Of a stretch of DNA of 13,348 bases, positions 1-6,957 are shown in pieces; the first letter of the stretch is position 1, and each line of letters begins with the position of its first letter. The translations under genes and the position numbers were made by a program. This DNA is from Acetobacteraceae bacterium (lineage in GTDB: Bacteria; Pseudomonadota; Alphaproteobacteria; Acetobacterales; Acetobacteraceae). The notes under the pieces were generated by a model. It saw nothing but the letters and a program-made list of their open reading frames with translations, made no database searches and had not been told where the DNA came from. Location of the stretch: contig JACMOQ010000237.1 of the NCBI GenBank assembly GCA_014377905.1, forward strand, positions 1 through 13,348, in the 5' to 3' direction.

Positions 1-45
1 TACGGTCCCGGCGCACGCCCCCAATAGCCAACGGCAACAGAGTAT

Positions 46-84
46 CAAAAAGTTTTTTTGGTTCTTTTTGTTCACAAAAAGAAC
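46..84. repeat. A/T-rich intergenic hairpin element upstream of lutB
   Basis: A run of A then T (about 46-59) is followed by a perfect 10-bp inverted repeat, GTTCTTTTTG (61-70) and CAAAAAGAAC (75-84), around a 4-nt loop. The arms are seen directly. Intergenic elements of this form (T-run, GTTCTTTTT, A-rich mirror) are common in Acetobacteraceae genomes from general knowledge. It may terminate an upstream gene or shape the lutB leader. No T-run follows the stem on the plus strand, so a simple intrinsic terminator reading is weak. Confidence 0.6.
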
Positions 85-112
85 ATCTTCCTTCCTGAGG
101 GAGCTTCCTTAG

Positions 113-1537
113 ATGCAAACCACCTCCCCCGCCTTCAAAGCCAACGTAGCGGAAGCGCTTTCCGACGCCGGCCTGCAAAAGGCGCTCCACTTCACCCGCC
201 CGCGCTTTCCCGAACGCCGTGCGGCAGCGGTCGCCGCGTTGCCGGAGTTCGAGGCGCTGCGCGACATCGGCCGCGACATCAAGAACCACACGCTGGCCAA
301 TCTCGATTTCTACCTGGAAACCTGGGCCGATAACGTCGAAAAATCCGGTGGCCAGGTGCATTGGTGCGCCACCGCCGATGATGCCCGTGCGGCCGTGCTG
401 GCGATCTGCCAAAGGGTCGGCGCCAAAACGGTGACCAAGGGCAAGTCGATGATTTCCGAGGAACTTGCCATCAACGAGCATCTGGAAAAACACGGCATTG
501 AACCCGTGGAGACCGATCTCGGCGAGTATATCCTGCAAATTCGCGGCGAGGGGCCAAGCCATATCATTGCGCCGGCGTTTCACCTCAATCGCGAGGATTG
601 GGAGGAAAGCTTTCGCAAAACCCATACCGATCTGCCGGCCGATCGGGTGTTCGGCGAACGCCGCGACATCATGGTTGAAGCCCGCACGATCTTGCGGCAG
701 AAATTCATCGCCGCCGATGTCGGGATTACCGGGGCGAATTTCCTGATCGCTGAAACTGGCAGTTCGGTGATTGTTACCAACGAAGGCAATGGCGACCTCA
801 CCCAAACGCTGCCGAAGGTGCATATCGCGCTCGCCAGCATCGAAAAAGTGGTGCCGACGCTCGAAGATGCGACATCGTTGCTGCGCCTGCTCGCGCGGTC
901 TGCCACTGGGCAGGATTTCTCGGTCTACACCACGTTTTCCACCGGCGCGCGGCGGCCGGATGATCTTGACGGGCCGGAAGAATATCATGTTGTGGTCATC
1001 GATAATGGCCGCAGCGCTATGATTGGCACCGAATTTCAGGATATGCTGCGCTGCATTCGCTGCGCCGCGTGCATGAACCATTGCCCGGTTTATTTCACCG
1101 TCGGCGGCCACAGCTACGGCTGGGTTTATCCCGGCCCAATGGGCAGCGTGCTGACCCCGAGCCTGATCGGCGTCGAAAAAGCTGGCCATCTGCCCAATGC
1201 CAGCACGTTTTGCGGAAAGTGCGAAAGCGTCTGTCCGGTGAAAATTCCGCTGCCGAAACTGATGCGGCACTGGCGCGAACGCGAATTCGAACGCCATCTA
1301 ACGCCGGGTGCAATGCGGAACAACCTCGCCATCTGGGGCTGGTTCGCCCGCCGCCCGCAACTTTACCGTGCCGCCACGCGGGTTGCCGCGTGGGGCCTCG
1401 GGCTGCTGGGCCGCAAGCGTGGCCGCTTTAGCTGGCTGCCGTTTGCCGGCGGCTGGACAGATGGCCGCGATCTGCCGGCGCCGGAGGGTGGTACTTTCTT
1501 CGCCCGCTACGCCCGCGAACAACGGCATAAATCATGA
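113..1537 (+). CDS. lutB: LutB-type lactate utilization iron-sulfur protein
   Basis: Iron-sulfur subunit of the LutABC L-lactate oxidation complex, which passes electrons from lactate oxidised to pyruvate; cytoplasmic or membrane-associated. The 474-residue length fits the family. The LUD domain fills roughly residues 65-300, with the conserved segment GITGANFLIAETGSSV at 204-219. Two ferredoxin-like clusters follow: C314, C317, C320 and C324, then C367, C370 and C374 in the form CGKCESVCPVKIP. The basic, Trp-rich C-terminus is usual for LutB. The start is supported by GAGGGAG at 97-103, nine bases upstream. The stop overlaps the lutC start (ATGA). No lutA is visible; the 112 bases upstream hold only a hairpin, so lutA, if present, is not the immediately adjacent coupled gene. 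Family assignment is firm; lactate as the substrate is inferred from the family. Confidence 0.95.
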   Translation: MQTTSPAFKANVAEALSDAGLQKALHFTRPRFPERRAAAVAALPEFEALRDIGRDIKNHTLANLDFYLETWADNVEKSGGQVHWCATADDARAAVLAICQRVGAKTVTKGKSMISEELAINEHLEKHGIEPVETDLGEYILQIRGEGPSHIIAPAFHLNREDWEESFRKTHTDLPADRVFGERRDIMVEARTILRQKFIAADVGITGANFLIAETGSSVIVTNEGNGDLTQTLPKVHIALASIEKVVPTLEDATSLLRLLARSATGQDFSVYTTFSTGARRPDDLDGPEEYHVVVIDNGRSAMIGTEFQDMLRCIRCAACMNHCPVYFTVGGHSYGWVYPGPMGSVLTPSLIGVEKAGHLPNASTFCGKCESVCPVKIPLPKLMRHWREREFERHLTPGAMRNNLAIWGWFARRPQLYRAATRVAAWGLGLLGRKRGRFSWLPFAGGWTDGRDLPAPEGGTFFARYAREQRHKS

Positions 1538-2223
1538 GCCGCGACGCGATCCTTGGCGCCATAAGGCGCGGCCTGCGTCGTGGCCGACTGCCGGAAGATC
1601 AGAAGCTCGGGTTGCGCGCCCGCCTCGATGCCCATCCCCGCCATCTGATTCCTGCGCGGTCGCTGGTGCCGCGCCCGGCGCAGGTCTCGCTGTTTATTGC
1701 CAATGTTGAAAAGGAATTCGGCAGCGTCGCCCGCGTGCCGACCCTTGCCGACGTGCCGGCCGCAATCGCCAACTACCTTGCCGCCGGCAATCTCCCGGCC
1801 CATTTCGCCATGGCGCCACATCCGGACCTGACCGGGCTGGACTGGGCGCTTTTGCAGCCCCGCGTCGGCCGCGCCCAACCGTCAGATCTTGTGTGCCTGA
1901 CCCAGGCTTTCGCCGGCATCGCCGAAACCGGGACGCTGATGCTGCCGGGGGAATTTATGCGGCCAACCACGCTCAACCTGCTCGGCGATATTGCGCTGGT
2001 GGTGCTGCGCGCCAGCCGGATTGTCGGTCCGTACGAAGATGCCTGGAACTGGCTCCGTGCCCGCCACGATAGCACCACCGGGGGCTTCATGCCGCGCAAC
2101 GTCATGCTGGTCACGGGCCCGTCGCGGTCGGCCGATATCGAGTCAACACTCGAACTTGGCGCGCATGGCCCCAGGCAATTGCATATCGTGTTGGTCGATG
2201 ACGATCCTGCGGCCATCGCCTGA
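1534..2223 (+). CDS. lutC: LutC-type lactate utilization protein (LUD domain)
   Basis: LUD-domain subunit partnering LutB in L-lactate oxidation. The 229-residue length is typical. The central motif ETGTLMLPG (131-139) and the C-terminal stretch TGPSRSADIESTLELGAHGP (194-213) are hallmarks of LutC/YkgG proteins. The N-terminus carries a short basic helix, RRGLRRGR (11-18), also usual. The start codon lies inside the lutB stop (ATGA, 1534-1537) with no clear Shine-Dalgarno, which points to translational coupling and equal output of the two subunits. A three-base gap leads to the Smr gene. No transmembrane segment or signal peptide is seen. Identity is firm; the precise biochemical role of LutC within the complex is not fully settled for the family. 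Confidence 0.94.
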   Translation: MSRDAILGAIRRGLRRGRLPEDQKLGLRARLDAHPRHLIPARSLVPRPAQVSLFIANVEKEFGSVARVPTLADVPAAIANYLAAGNLPAHFAMAPHPDLTGLDWALLQPRVGRAQPSDLVCLTQAFAGIAETGTLMLPGEFMRPTTLNLLGDIALVVLRASRIVGPYEDAWNWLRARHDSTTGGFMPRNVMLVTGPSRSADIESTLELGAHGPRQLHIVLVDDDPAAIA

Positions 2224-2226
2224 TCG

Positions 2227-2748
2227 ATGGCGCGACGCGGGCAGCTTTCGGCGATTGATATCGGGGAATGGGCGAACTACACCCAGCATGTTCGCCCAAT
2301 TAACGGCCGCACGCCACTGCCGTTGCCCGATTTGCCGCCACCGCCGATCAGCCCAACACAAGCGCTGATTGCCAGTGCCCCGCCGCCACGGCCACGCGGC
2401 CTCGTCGCGGTGGCAGTCGGTGATGCGCCGGGTGGCTTGGACAAATCGAGCTGGAACAAGTTTCGCACTGGCAAAATGCCGACCATGCGCACCCTCGATC
2501 TGCACGGTCGCACCGCCCAACGCGCCTATCACGCGCTGCATTCGTTCCTGCACGCCGCCTATGCCGACCATGTTCGCTGTGTGGAAGTGATCACCGGCCG
2601 TGGCGCGGGCGAAGCGGGCGGGGTGTTACGACGCGAATTGCCACTTTGGCTCAACTTGCCGGCGTTGCGCCCGATGGTGCTGGCCGCAAGCCATCCGCAC
2701 GCGGCCAATTCAGGCTCGGTGCGCATCCTGCTGCGCCGCACGCGATGA
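2227..2748 (+). CDS. Small Smr/MutS2-type domain protein
   Basis: Stand-alone Smr-domain protein of 173 residues. Smr domains bind or nick DNA or RNA; the role of the short bacterial versions is unsettled. The N-terminal 75 residues are proline-rich and likely flexible, then LDKSSWNKFRTGKMP (71-85) leads into the domain. The diagnostic LDLHG is at 90-94, the second loop ITGRG at 122-126 (often written TGKG or HGKG), and LPLWLN at 138-143, with a hydrophobic tail strand SVRILLRR. The start three bases after the lutC stop lacks a good Shine-Dalgarno and suggests coupling. The stop overlaps the XRE start by ATGA. Smr next to an XRE regulator is a pairing I recall from Rhodospirillales. Any link to lactate metabolism is positional only. 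Confidence 0.88.
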   Translation: MARRGQLSAIDIGEWANYTQHVRPINGRTPLPLPDLPPPPISPTQALIASAPPPRPRGLVAVAVGDAPGGLDKSSWNKFRTGKMPTMRTLDLHGRTAQRAYHALHSFLHAAYADHVRCVEVITGRGAGEAGGVLRRELPLWLNLPALRPMVLAASHPHAANSGSVRILLRRTR

Positions 2749-3146
2749 CACCCTTTGGCGCGCGCCTGCGGGCCTTGCGGTCGGCGCGCGGGATGACGTT
2801 GAAAGACCTTGCGGCGCAGTTGCAGGTTTCGTCGGCCTATTTATCCGCGCTTGAACACGGTCGGCGGGGCGCGCCGAGCATCGGGCTGGTGCATCAGGTC
2901 TGCGATCTGCTCGGCCTGATTTGGAACCAGGCGGAGGAACTGGCCGGCCTCGCCCGCCTGTCGCATCCGCGGGTGACGGTGGATACGGCGGGTCTGACCC
3001 CGGAACAAACCGCGCTGGCCAACCGGCTAGCCCAGACCATCCGGCGATTGCCGCCTGAAACCGTGGCCGCCCTTCACGCCTTGCTCGATGCGACAACCCC
3101 GCAGCCGAAGCCGCGTCTCCGGCGGGCGGCACGGCGCGCGGAATAG
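2745..3146 (+). CDS. XRE-family helix-turn-helix DNA-binding protein
   Basis: Predicted transcription factor of 133 residues. An XRE/Cro-type helix-turn-helix spans about residues 5-60: GARLRALRSARGMTLKDLA, then the recognition helix around VSSAYLSALEHGRRG (28-42), then a helix near IGLVHQVCDLLGL. The middle (84-116) looks helical and may dimerise. The tail is basic (RLRRAARRAE). The ATG overlapping the Smr stop is preferred over an in-frame codon 99 bases upstream, because the homologous region begins at MTPFGARLR and the overlap matches the lutB/lutC junction. No ligand domain is visible, so the signal and the targets are unknown. It could autoregulate this four-gene run, but no operator was identified. 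It ends against a palindromic element and the convergent flgD. Confidence 0.85.
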   Translation: MTPFGARLRALRSARGMTLKDLAAQLQVSSAYLSALEHGRRGAPSIGLVHQVCDLLGLIWNQAEELAGLARLSHPRVTVDTAGLTPEQTALANRLAQTIRRLPPETVAALHALLDATTPQPKPRLRRAARRAE

Positions 3147-3191
3147 AGCATCATCCGGTTAAACGGCTTTGTCTAAACGGATAAAGATGAT
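3146..3191. repeat. Palindromic intergenic element between XRE gene and flgD
   Basis: An imperfect dyad: ATCATC (3150-3155) mirrors GATGAT (3186-3191), and nested within it ATCCGGTTA (3153-3161) mirrors TAAACGGAT (3174-3182) with one mismatch. The element begins GAGCATCATCC, resembling the GAGCATGATCC-type palindromic repeats scattered in alphaproteobacterial genomes. It sits between two convergent genes and could also act as a bidirectional transcription stop, although neither side has a long T-run. Only one copy is seen in the window, so repeat status rests on resemblance. Confidence 0.5.
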
Positions 3192-3206
3192 CGTGAAAAC
3201 AGTCTT

Positions 3207-3881
3207 TTAGCGTATTGCCGTCACGTTGCTGAACGGCGTCGACAGGCCGCCGAGCTGGATGCTGAGCGTGTTGCCGGACTGGGCGATGCCGGTGGCAGTG
3301 CCGATCACCGTGAACGGCACCGCAGTCGCGGTTTTGCCGGTGGCGTTGGCGGTAACGGTCACACCGTAAACCCCATCCGGCATCTGGGCGCCGAAGGTGT
3401 TCTTGCCATTCCAGCTCCATTGGTTGCTGCCCTGGGTCGCGTCAAGCTGGGTTTGCGACACGACAGCCCCGGTGCGGTCGGTGATGCCGATGGTGACCGG
3501 TTCGGCGACCGGTGCGGTGAACGCCACCCCGGCGCTACTGTTCTGAAGCGATAATTTATCCGAGGTGACCGACACAGGGTGGCCAACCACGTTGGCCGAT
3601 TGCAACATTTGCTGCGACTGGGTGAGCTGTATGAGCTGCGTCAGGCTGGAATTGGTAGCGATTTGCTGTTCCACGCCGGAAAATTGCACCAGCTCGGTGG
3701 TAAACTTGTTGGCGTCCATCGGACTGGTGGGGTCCTGGTTCTTCAACTGCGTCATCAGCATGCTGAGAAAACCCGAGAAATTCCCGGTGAGCGACCCCAG
3801 CGCACTGGTGCTGGCCGCACTTGCGGCTTGGCTGGCGGCCTGGGTAGCGGCGGGTTGTGCGATGGTGCTGGCGACGTTCAT
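3207..3881 (-). CDS. flgD: Flagellar hook assembly scaffold (hook cap) FlgD
   Basis: FlgD caps the growing hook, allows FlgE to polymerise, and leaves when the hook is complete. It is secreted through the flagellar export gate and has no Sec signal. Length is 224 residues, normal for the family. After an Ala/Ser/Gln-rich start comes the conserved N-terminal segment FLSMLMTQLKNQDPTSPMD (38-56), then FTTELVQFSGVEQQI (60-74). The C-terminal Ig-like part shows WSWNGKNTFG (155-164) and MPDGVYGVTVTA (167-178), as in the FlgD Ig domain. The start has a clear AAGGA eight bases upstream. That site lies in the 16-nt gap after fliK, so fliK-flgD is probably one transcript. It ends beside the palindromic element. 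Confidence 0.95.
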   Translation of the reverse strand: MNVASTIAQPAATQAASQAASAASTSALGSLTGNFSGFLSMLMTQLKNQDPTSPMDANKFTTELVQFSGVEQQIATNSSLTQLIQLTQSQQMLQSANVVGHPVSVTSDKLSLQNSSAGVAFTAPVAEPVTIGITDRTGAVVSQTQLDATQGSNQWSWNGKNTFGAQMPDGVYGVTVTANATGKTATAVPFTVIGTATGIAQSGNTLSIQLGGLSTPFSNVTAIR

Positions 3882-3897
3882 CGGTGGGTTCCTTTTA

Positions 3898-5286
3898 TCA
3901 AGCCGTAATATCGATGCCGGATTGTGCCGGGCGCGATACGCGGAGGGTTGGGGCGGCGTCGGTCGGAAAAATGTCGTTCAAGCCTATCGACGGGGTTTGC
4001 TGCCCGCGCGGTTGCGGGCGTTCCCGCCCATCGGGGCCGGGTTCGGTCTGGCCCGAAAACTGGAACACGAAGCTGCGTGGTCCGTCGGTGCTGTTGGCCG
4101 GCGGCACGGCCGGCAACGGGTCATTGGCGGCGGCAAGATGGAATGTCAGCGCCCGGCCGTCCCCGACGATGCCGGCGCTTTCGAGCGCCTGGTTCAACGA
4201 AGTCTGGTCACGCAACAGAATCAGCAGGGTGGACGGGTTGGCGGCGGTGATGGCGATCTTGGTCGGGCTGTCCTTGACCTGTTCGATGCTGATCCGCAGC
4301 AGGCCGAGATCGGGCGGCTGCAGCGTCATGGTCAGATGATGCTGGCCCTCGCCCTCCCGGGTGAGGACCACAAACGCCGAGCCAAGCTGGCTGGCGAGCC
4401 CCGGAGGCGGCGCCGCACCCGCAGAAGCGTAGGTGACGTGGTTGCCGGCATGGGTTGGAGCAAGGGCGGCATAGGGCGCCGGGGGCATTGCCTGGATTGC
4501 CGGGTCGGGGGGCAAGTCTCGGTGGGAAAGCGCGGGCGTTGGCGCGGCACCCGGTCCCTGATCGAAAGTGTCGACGGGCTTGGTCTCGGCGGCCGGTGAT
4601 GGCTCGACGCGCGGCGCGGCCGGTGCGTGCCCGCCTACGTCGATTTCCGTTCCCGTCGGCGCGCTAGGCGGTAAGGCGGGTGCTGGTGGCAAAGGGATCA
4701 CCAAGGCAAGCGGGGCAAGAAAATCAGGCGCCGGCAATGGGGCTGGGCGGTCAGTCGGCTGGGCCTCGGGCGCTTCCGGCTTGGCGGGCGCGGCGGCGGC
4801 TTTGGTGACGGGCTTGCCGGGCGCGGGGCTGGCTACGGAATGGAGCACGGAACTATCCGGGGCACCGGCTTGCACCTTTGAATCGGTCACTGGTTCGGGC
4901 TCTGCCGGCGCAATGGGCGGCACCAGATCGGCTGGGGTGCTGGCATCGGGTGGGATTTTGGCCGGCGCGGGCTGGTCCGGTGTCGCGTTCGGCATGGTCG
5001 GATGCGCAGTTGGCACTTGAGGGTCGGTCGCCGGCGGCACTGTGATGCCGGGCGCGATGTTCTGACCGGCCGCGAGTGCCATGAAAACCGGGCCGGTGAT
5101 GGCCGGTGATGTGGGAGCAGGCTCGGCCGCGTTCTCACGGGCCGGCAGGGCCGCGGTGTCGCAGACCGAGGCCAGCATGGTCGCAAAGCTGCTGGTCAAC
5201 CCGTCGCCATGACTGGTATCGGGCAGCGTGGCCTCAAGCGGACTGATACCCGTCCGCAGCGTGGGTTCGGCAGTGATGGCCGGCAT
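3898..5286 (-). CDS. fliK: Flagellar hook-length control protein FliK
   Basis: FliK measures hook length and switches export from hook to filament subunits. Residues about 50-300 are low-complexity, rich in Pro and Ala, as expected for the extended ruler part. The globular C-terminal Flg_hook domain lies around 302-386, with LTMTLQPPDLGLLRISIE (318-335) matching the family's L-x-L-x-P-x-x-LG core and a following helix near LRDQTSLNQALESAGI. A tail of about 75 Pro/Gly-rich residues extends past the domain. The length of 462 is within the wide family range. The start is supported by AAGGA about ten bases upstream and by a sigma-54 type promoter 58-73 bases further upstream. It is the first gene of the fliK-flgD unit. 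The name rests on the C-terminal domain plus the neighbours flgD and flgE; the N-terminus is too diverged to help. Confidence 0.9.
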   Translation of the reverse strand: MPAITAEPTLRTGISPLEATLPDTSHGDGLTSSFATMLASVCDTAALPARENAAEPAPTSPAITGPVFMALAAGQNIAPGITVPPATDPQVPTAHPTMPNATPDQPAPAKIPPDASTPADLVPPIAPAEPEPVTDSKVQAGAPDSSVLHSVASPAPGKPVTKAAAAPAKPEAPEAQPTDRPAPLPAPDFLAPLALVIPLPPAPALPPSAPTGTEIDVGGHAPAAPRVEPSPAAETKPVDTFDQGPGAAPTPALSHRDLPPDPAIQAMPPAPYAALAPTHAGNHVTYASAGAAPPPGLASQLGSAFVVLTREGEGQHHLTMTLQPPDLGLLRISIEQVKDSPTKIAITAANPSTLLILLRDQTSLNQALESAGIVGDGRALTFHLAAANDPLPAVPPANSTDGPRSFVFQFSGQTEPGPDGRERPQPRGQQTPSIGLNDIFPTDAAPTLRVSRPAQSGIDITA

Positions 5287-5343
5287 ACTTGCGATGTCCT
5301 TGCGCGTTCGTCACCCGTGTTGGGCCTGGGTCCGGATACGCTA

Positions 5344-5359
5344 GGCAATACTTGGGCCA
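5344..5359 (-). promoter_or_regulatory. Sigma-54 (-24/-12) promoter for fliK-flgD
   Basis: On the minus strand the site reads TGGCCCAAGTATTGCC. Against the sigma-54 consensus TGGCACG-N4-TTGCA it keeps TGGC, the essential GG and GC with ten bases between them, and TTGC. It differs at three less critical positions. The predicted start point is near 5333, giving a leader of about 46 bases before the fliK ATG at 5286. The match is visible in the sequence; use by RpoN is inferred. Confidence 0.72.
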
Positions 5360-5445
5360 AGTGGGCGAAACTGCGGAAATCCGACTGCTGGCGCGCCCGC
5401 TAACGCCCCATCGGCGCGGCGCGGCCGGCAGGGTGCGGCCAGTGC

Positions 5446-5458
5446 GGCAAAATATGCC
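5446..5458. promoter_or_regulatory. Candidate activator (enhancer) palindrome between the two sigma-54 promoters
   Basis: GGCA (5446-5449), five A/T bases, then TGCC (5455-5458). Sigma-54 promoters need a bacterial enhancer-binding protein, usually bound around 80-150 bases upstream. This palindrome lies about 85-90 bases from both promoters, so one site could serve both. A FlbD/FlrC-type activator would be the expected binder. The repeat is short and could be chance. Confidence 0.3.
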
Positions 5459-5534
5459 CGGTCAAATCTGCCTGGTGCAGGCCACAGCCGGACCTGCCTT
5501 GGGCGCGCAAGCCAGATTTCCGCTGTCAAAATCG

Positions 5535-5550
5535 TGGCACGGTTCCTGCT
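5535..5550 (+). promoter_or_regulatory. Sigma-54 (-24/-12) promoter for flgE operon
   Basis: TGGCACGGTTCCTGCT matches TGGCACG-N4-TTGCW at every consensus position but one, with GG at 5536-5537 and GC at 5548-5549 in the required ten-base spacing. The predicted start point is near 5561, giving a leader of about 60 bases before flgE. Hook genes under sigma-54 control are known from Caulobacter and other flagellated bacteria. It should drive flgE-flgK-flgL-flbT. Confidence 0.82.
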
Positions 5551-5607
5551 GACCACCCAGTCAGCGCCAGGCAGCATGGGCTGGTGGCAATGGGTCAGAC
5601 AGACTTC

Positions 5608-5612
5608 AGGAG
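5608..5612 (+). promoter_or_regulatory. Ribosome binding site that decides the flgE start
   Basis: AGGAG lies eight bases before the ATG at 5621. The frame stays open back to an ATG at 5534, but that codon overlaps the sigma-54 promoter and would add 29 residues unlike any FlgE. Confidence 0.85.
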
Positions 5613-5620
5613 TTTTCACA

Positions 5621-6931
5621 ATGTCGCTTCTCGGTGCCATGAGCACGGCCATCAGCGGTCTGTCCGCACAATCGGCATCGTTCGGCAATATCAGCGATAA
5701 TATCGCCAATAGTCAGACCGTGGGCTTCAAGCGGATAGGAACAAATTTCGAAGACATCCTGACCAGCAGTACTGCGGGGTCCAATCAGTCAGGATCTGTG
5801 CTTGCCAAGCCCGATTATCAGAACACCTTACAGGGAACCATTGCGCAAAATAGCAATCCGCTTTCAATGGCGATTGCCGGGCAGGGGTTTTTTCCGATTA
5901 GCCTGCTGAATGGCGGCCAGGTTGGGACGGTTAACTTCTCGCCGCAACAATATTACACCCGCGCCGGTGACTTCACGATGGATAAAAGCGGCTTTCTGGT
6001 GAACGGGGCAGGCGGCTACCTCAATGGCTGGCCGATCAATCCGCAAAGCGGACAAATCAACCGTACCACTCTTGCACCGATCCAGGTGACCCAAAGCGTC
6101 TATAATCCGGTTGCCACCAGCATTGTCGACATGGCGGCCAATCTGCCGGCCACGCCGGCTACCGGTGTCCCGATCAATGCCCAGGTTTCAGTCTATGACA
6201 CGCTGGGCACCTCCCATATTATCACCCTGGGGATGACGCAGACAGCCCCCAATGTGTGGACTGTTGCGGTCAATTCCCCTGATGACGCAACGGGCGTTGC
6301 GCGCGGGACCGCCACAGTCAATTTCGGACCCACTGCCAGCGGCAACCCGGTCGCCGATGGAACAGTCGGCAGCATTACCAGCCCAACCGGCTCGGTTTCC
6401 GGCAGTGCGTTTGCCGCCAACAACCCCGCATCGCTGTCATTTGCTACCGATTTCGGCAATGGCCCGCAAACCATTGCGCTCAACTTTGGCACCTACGGCA
6501 AGGCGGCCGGCCTGACGCAATATGCCGGGACCACCTTCCAGCTTCAAGGCATCAACCAGAACGGCGTGCCACAGGGCAGCTTTAGCAGTGCCTCGGTAAC
6601 CTCGGCAGGCGATATCCAGGTGAACTACAACAACGGCCAGGTGCGCACCATTGCCCGTGTGCCCATCACCATCTTCAGCGCCGCCGATGAACTGCAACGC
6701 CAGAACGGATCGGCTTTTACCGCGACGGTGAATTCCGGGCAGCCTTTGAACGAAGACGCCGGCATTAACGGCGCCGGCCTGATCAAGACCAGCGCCACCG
6801 AAACATCGAATGTCGATATCGCGACCGAGTTCAGCAATCTGATTGTCGCCCAGCAAGCCTATTCCGCCAACGCAAAAATCGTCACGTCGGCGGACCAATT
6901 GCTGCAAACCACCCTTAATATGAAGCAGTAA
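5621..6931 (+). CDS. flgE: Flagellar hook protein FlgE
   Basis: Main subunit of the flagellar hook, the flexible joint between rod and filament, exported by the flagellar type III system. Length is 436 residues, usual for FlgE. The N-terminal rod/hook motif is SLLGAMSTAISGLSAQSASF (2-21) followed by NISDNIANSQTVGFKR (23-38). The segment PLSMAIAGQGFF (80-91) fits the family's D-L-A-I-x-G-x-GFF core. The middle (about 180-350) is Thr/Ser/Gly-rich, as in hook surface domains. The C-terminal helix reads EFSNLIVAQQAYSANAKI (403-420), ending TLNMKQ. It is the first gene downstream of a strong sigma-54 type promoter and 26 bases before flgK. Its position opposite fliK and flgD, the hook-length and cap proteins, supports hook rather than rod (FlgF/FlgG) identity. 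Confidence 0.94.
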   Translation: MSLLGAMSTAISGLSAQSASFGNISDNIANSQTVGFKRIGTNFEDILTSSTAGSNQSGSVLAKPDYQNTLQGTIAQNSNPLSMAIAGQGFFPISLLNGGQVGTVNFSPQQYYTRAGDFTMDKSGFLVNGAGGYLNGWPINPQSGQINRTTLAPIQVTQSVYNPVATSIVDMAANLPATPATGVPINAQVSVYDTLGTSHIITLGMTQTAPNVWTVAVNSPDDATGVARGTATVNFGPTASGNPVADGTVGSITSPTGSVSGSAFAANNPASLSFATDFGNGPQTIALNFGTYGKAAGLTQYAGTTFQLQGINQNGVPQGSFSSASVTSAGDIQVNYNNGQVRTIARVPITIFSAADELQRQNGSAFTATVNSGQPLNEDAGINGAGLIKTSATETSNVDIATEFSNLIVAQQAYSANAKIVTSADQLLQTTLNMKQ

Positions 6932-6957
6932 TCCACCCGAACTGACGGAGGTCCAAA

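Larger units (their letters stand above)
5287..5620. other. Divergent regulatory intergenic region between fliK and flgE
   Basis: A gap of 334 bases with no convincing gene. It holds a minus-strand sigma-54 type promoter match (5344-5359), a plus-strand one (5535-5550), a short palindrome near the midpoint (5446-5458) and the flgE ribosome binding site. The open frames crossing it have no recognisable protein character and vary with reading frame. Confidence 0.7.

Noticed and set aside
2646..2744. A 33-codon upstream extension of the XRE gene
   Set aside because: It lies within the Smr gene in another frame; the ATGA overlap at 2745 and the start of the helix-turn-helix homology fit better.
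3565..4599. A 344-codon plus-strand open frame opposite flgD and fliK
   Set aside because: It runs antisense to two well recognised genes; its translation is Gly/Arg-rich with no family character, as expected from the complement of a GC-rich, Pro/Ala-rich gene.
5289..5552. An 87-codon open frame in the fliK-flgE gap
   Set aside because: No recognisable protein features and no ribosome site, and it covers the promoter region.
5534..5620. A 29-residue N-terminal extension of FlgE
   Set aside because: The extension overlaps the sigma-54 promoter and would begin before the predicted transcription start; AGGAG before 5621 and the FlgE N-terminal motif fix the start.
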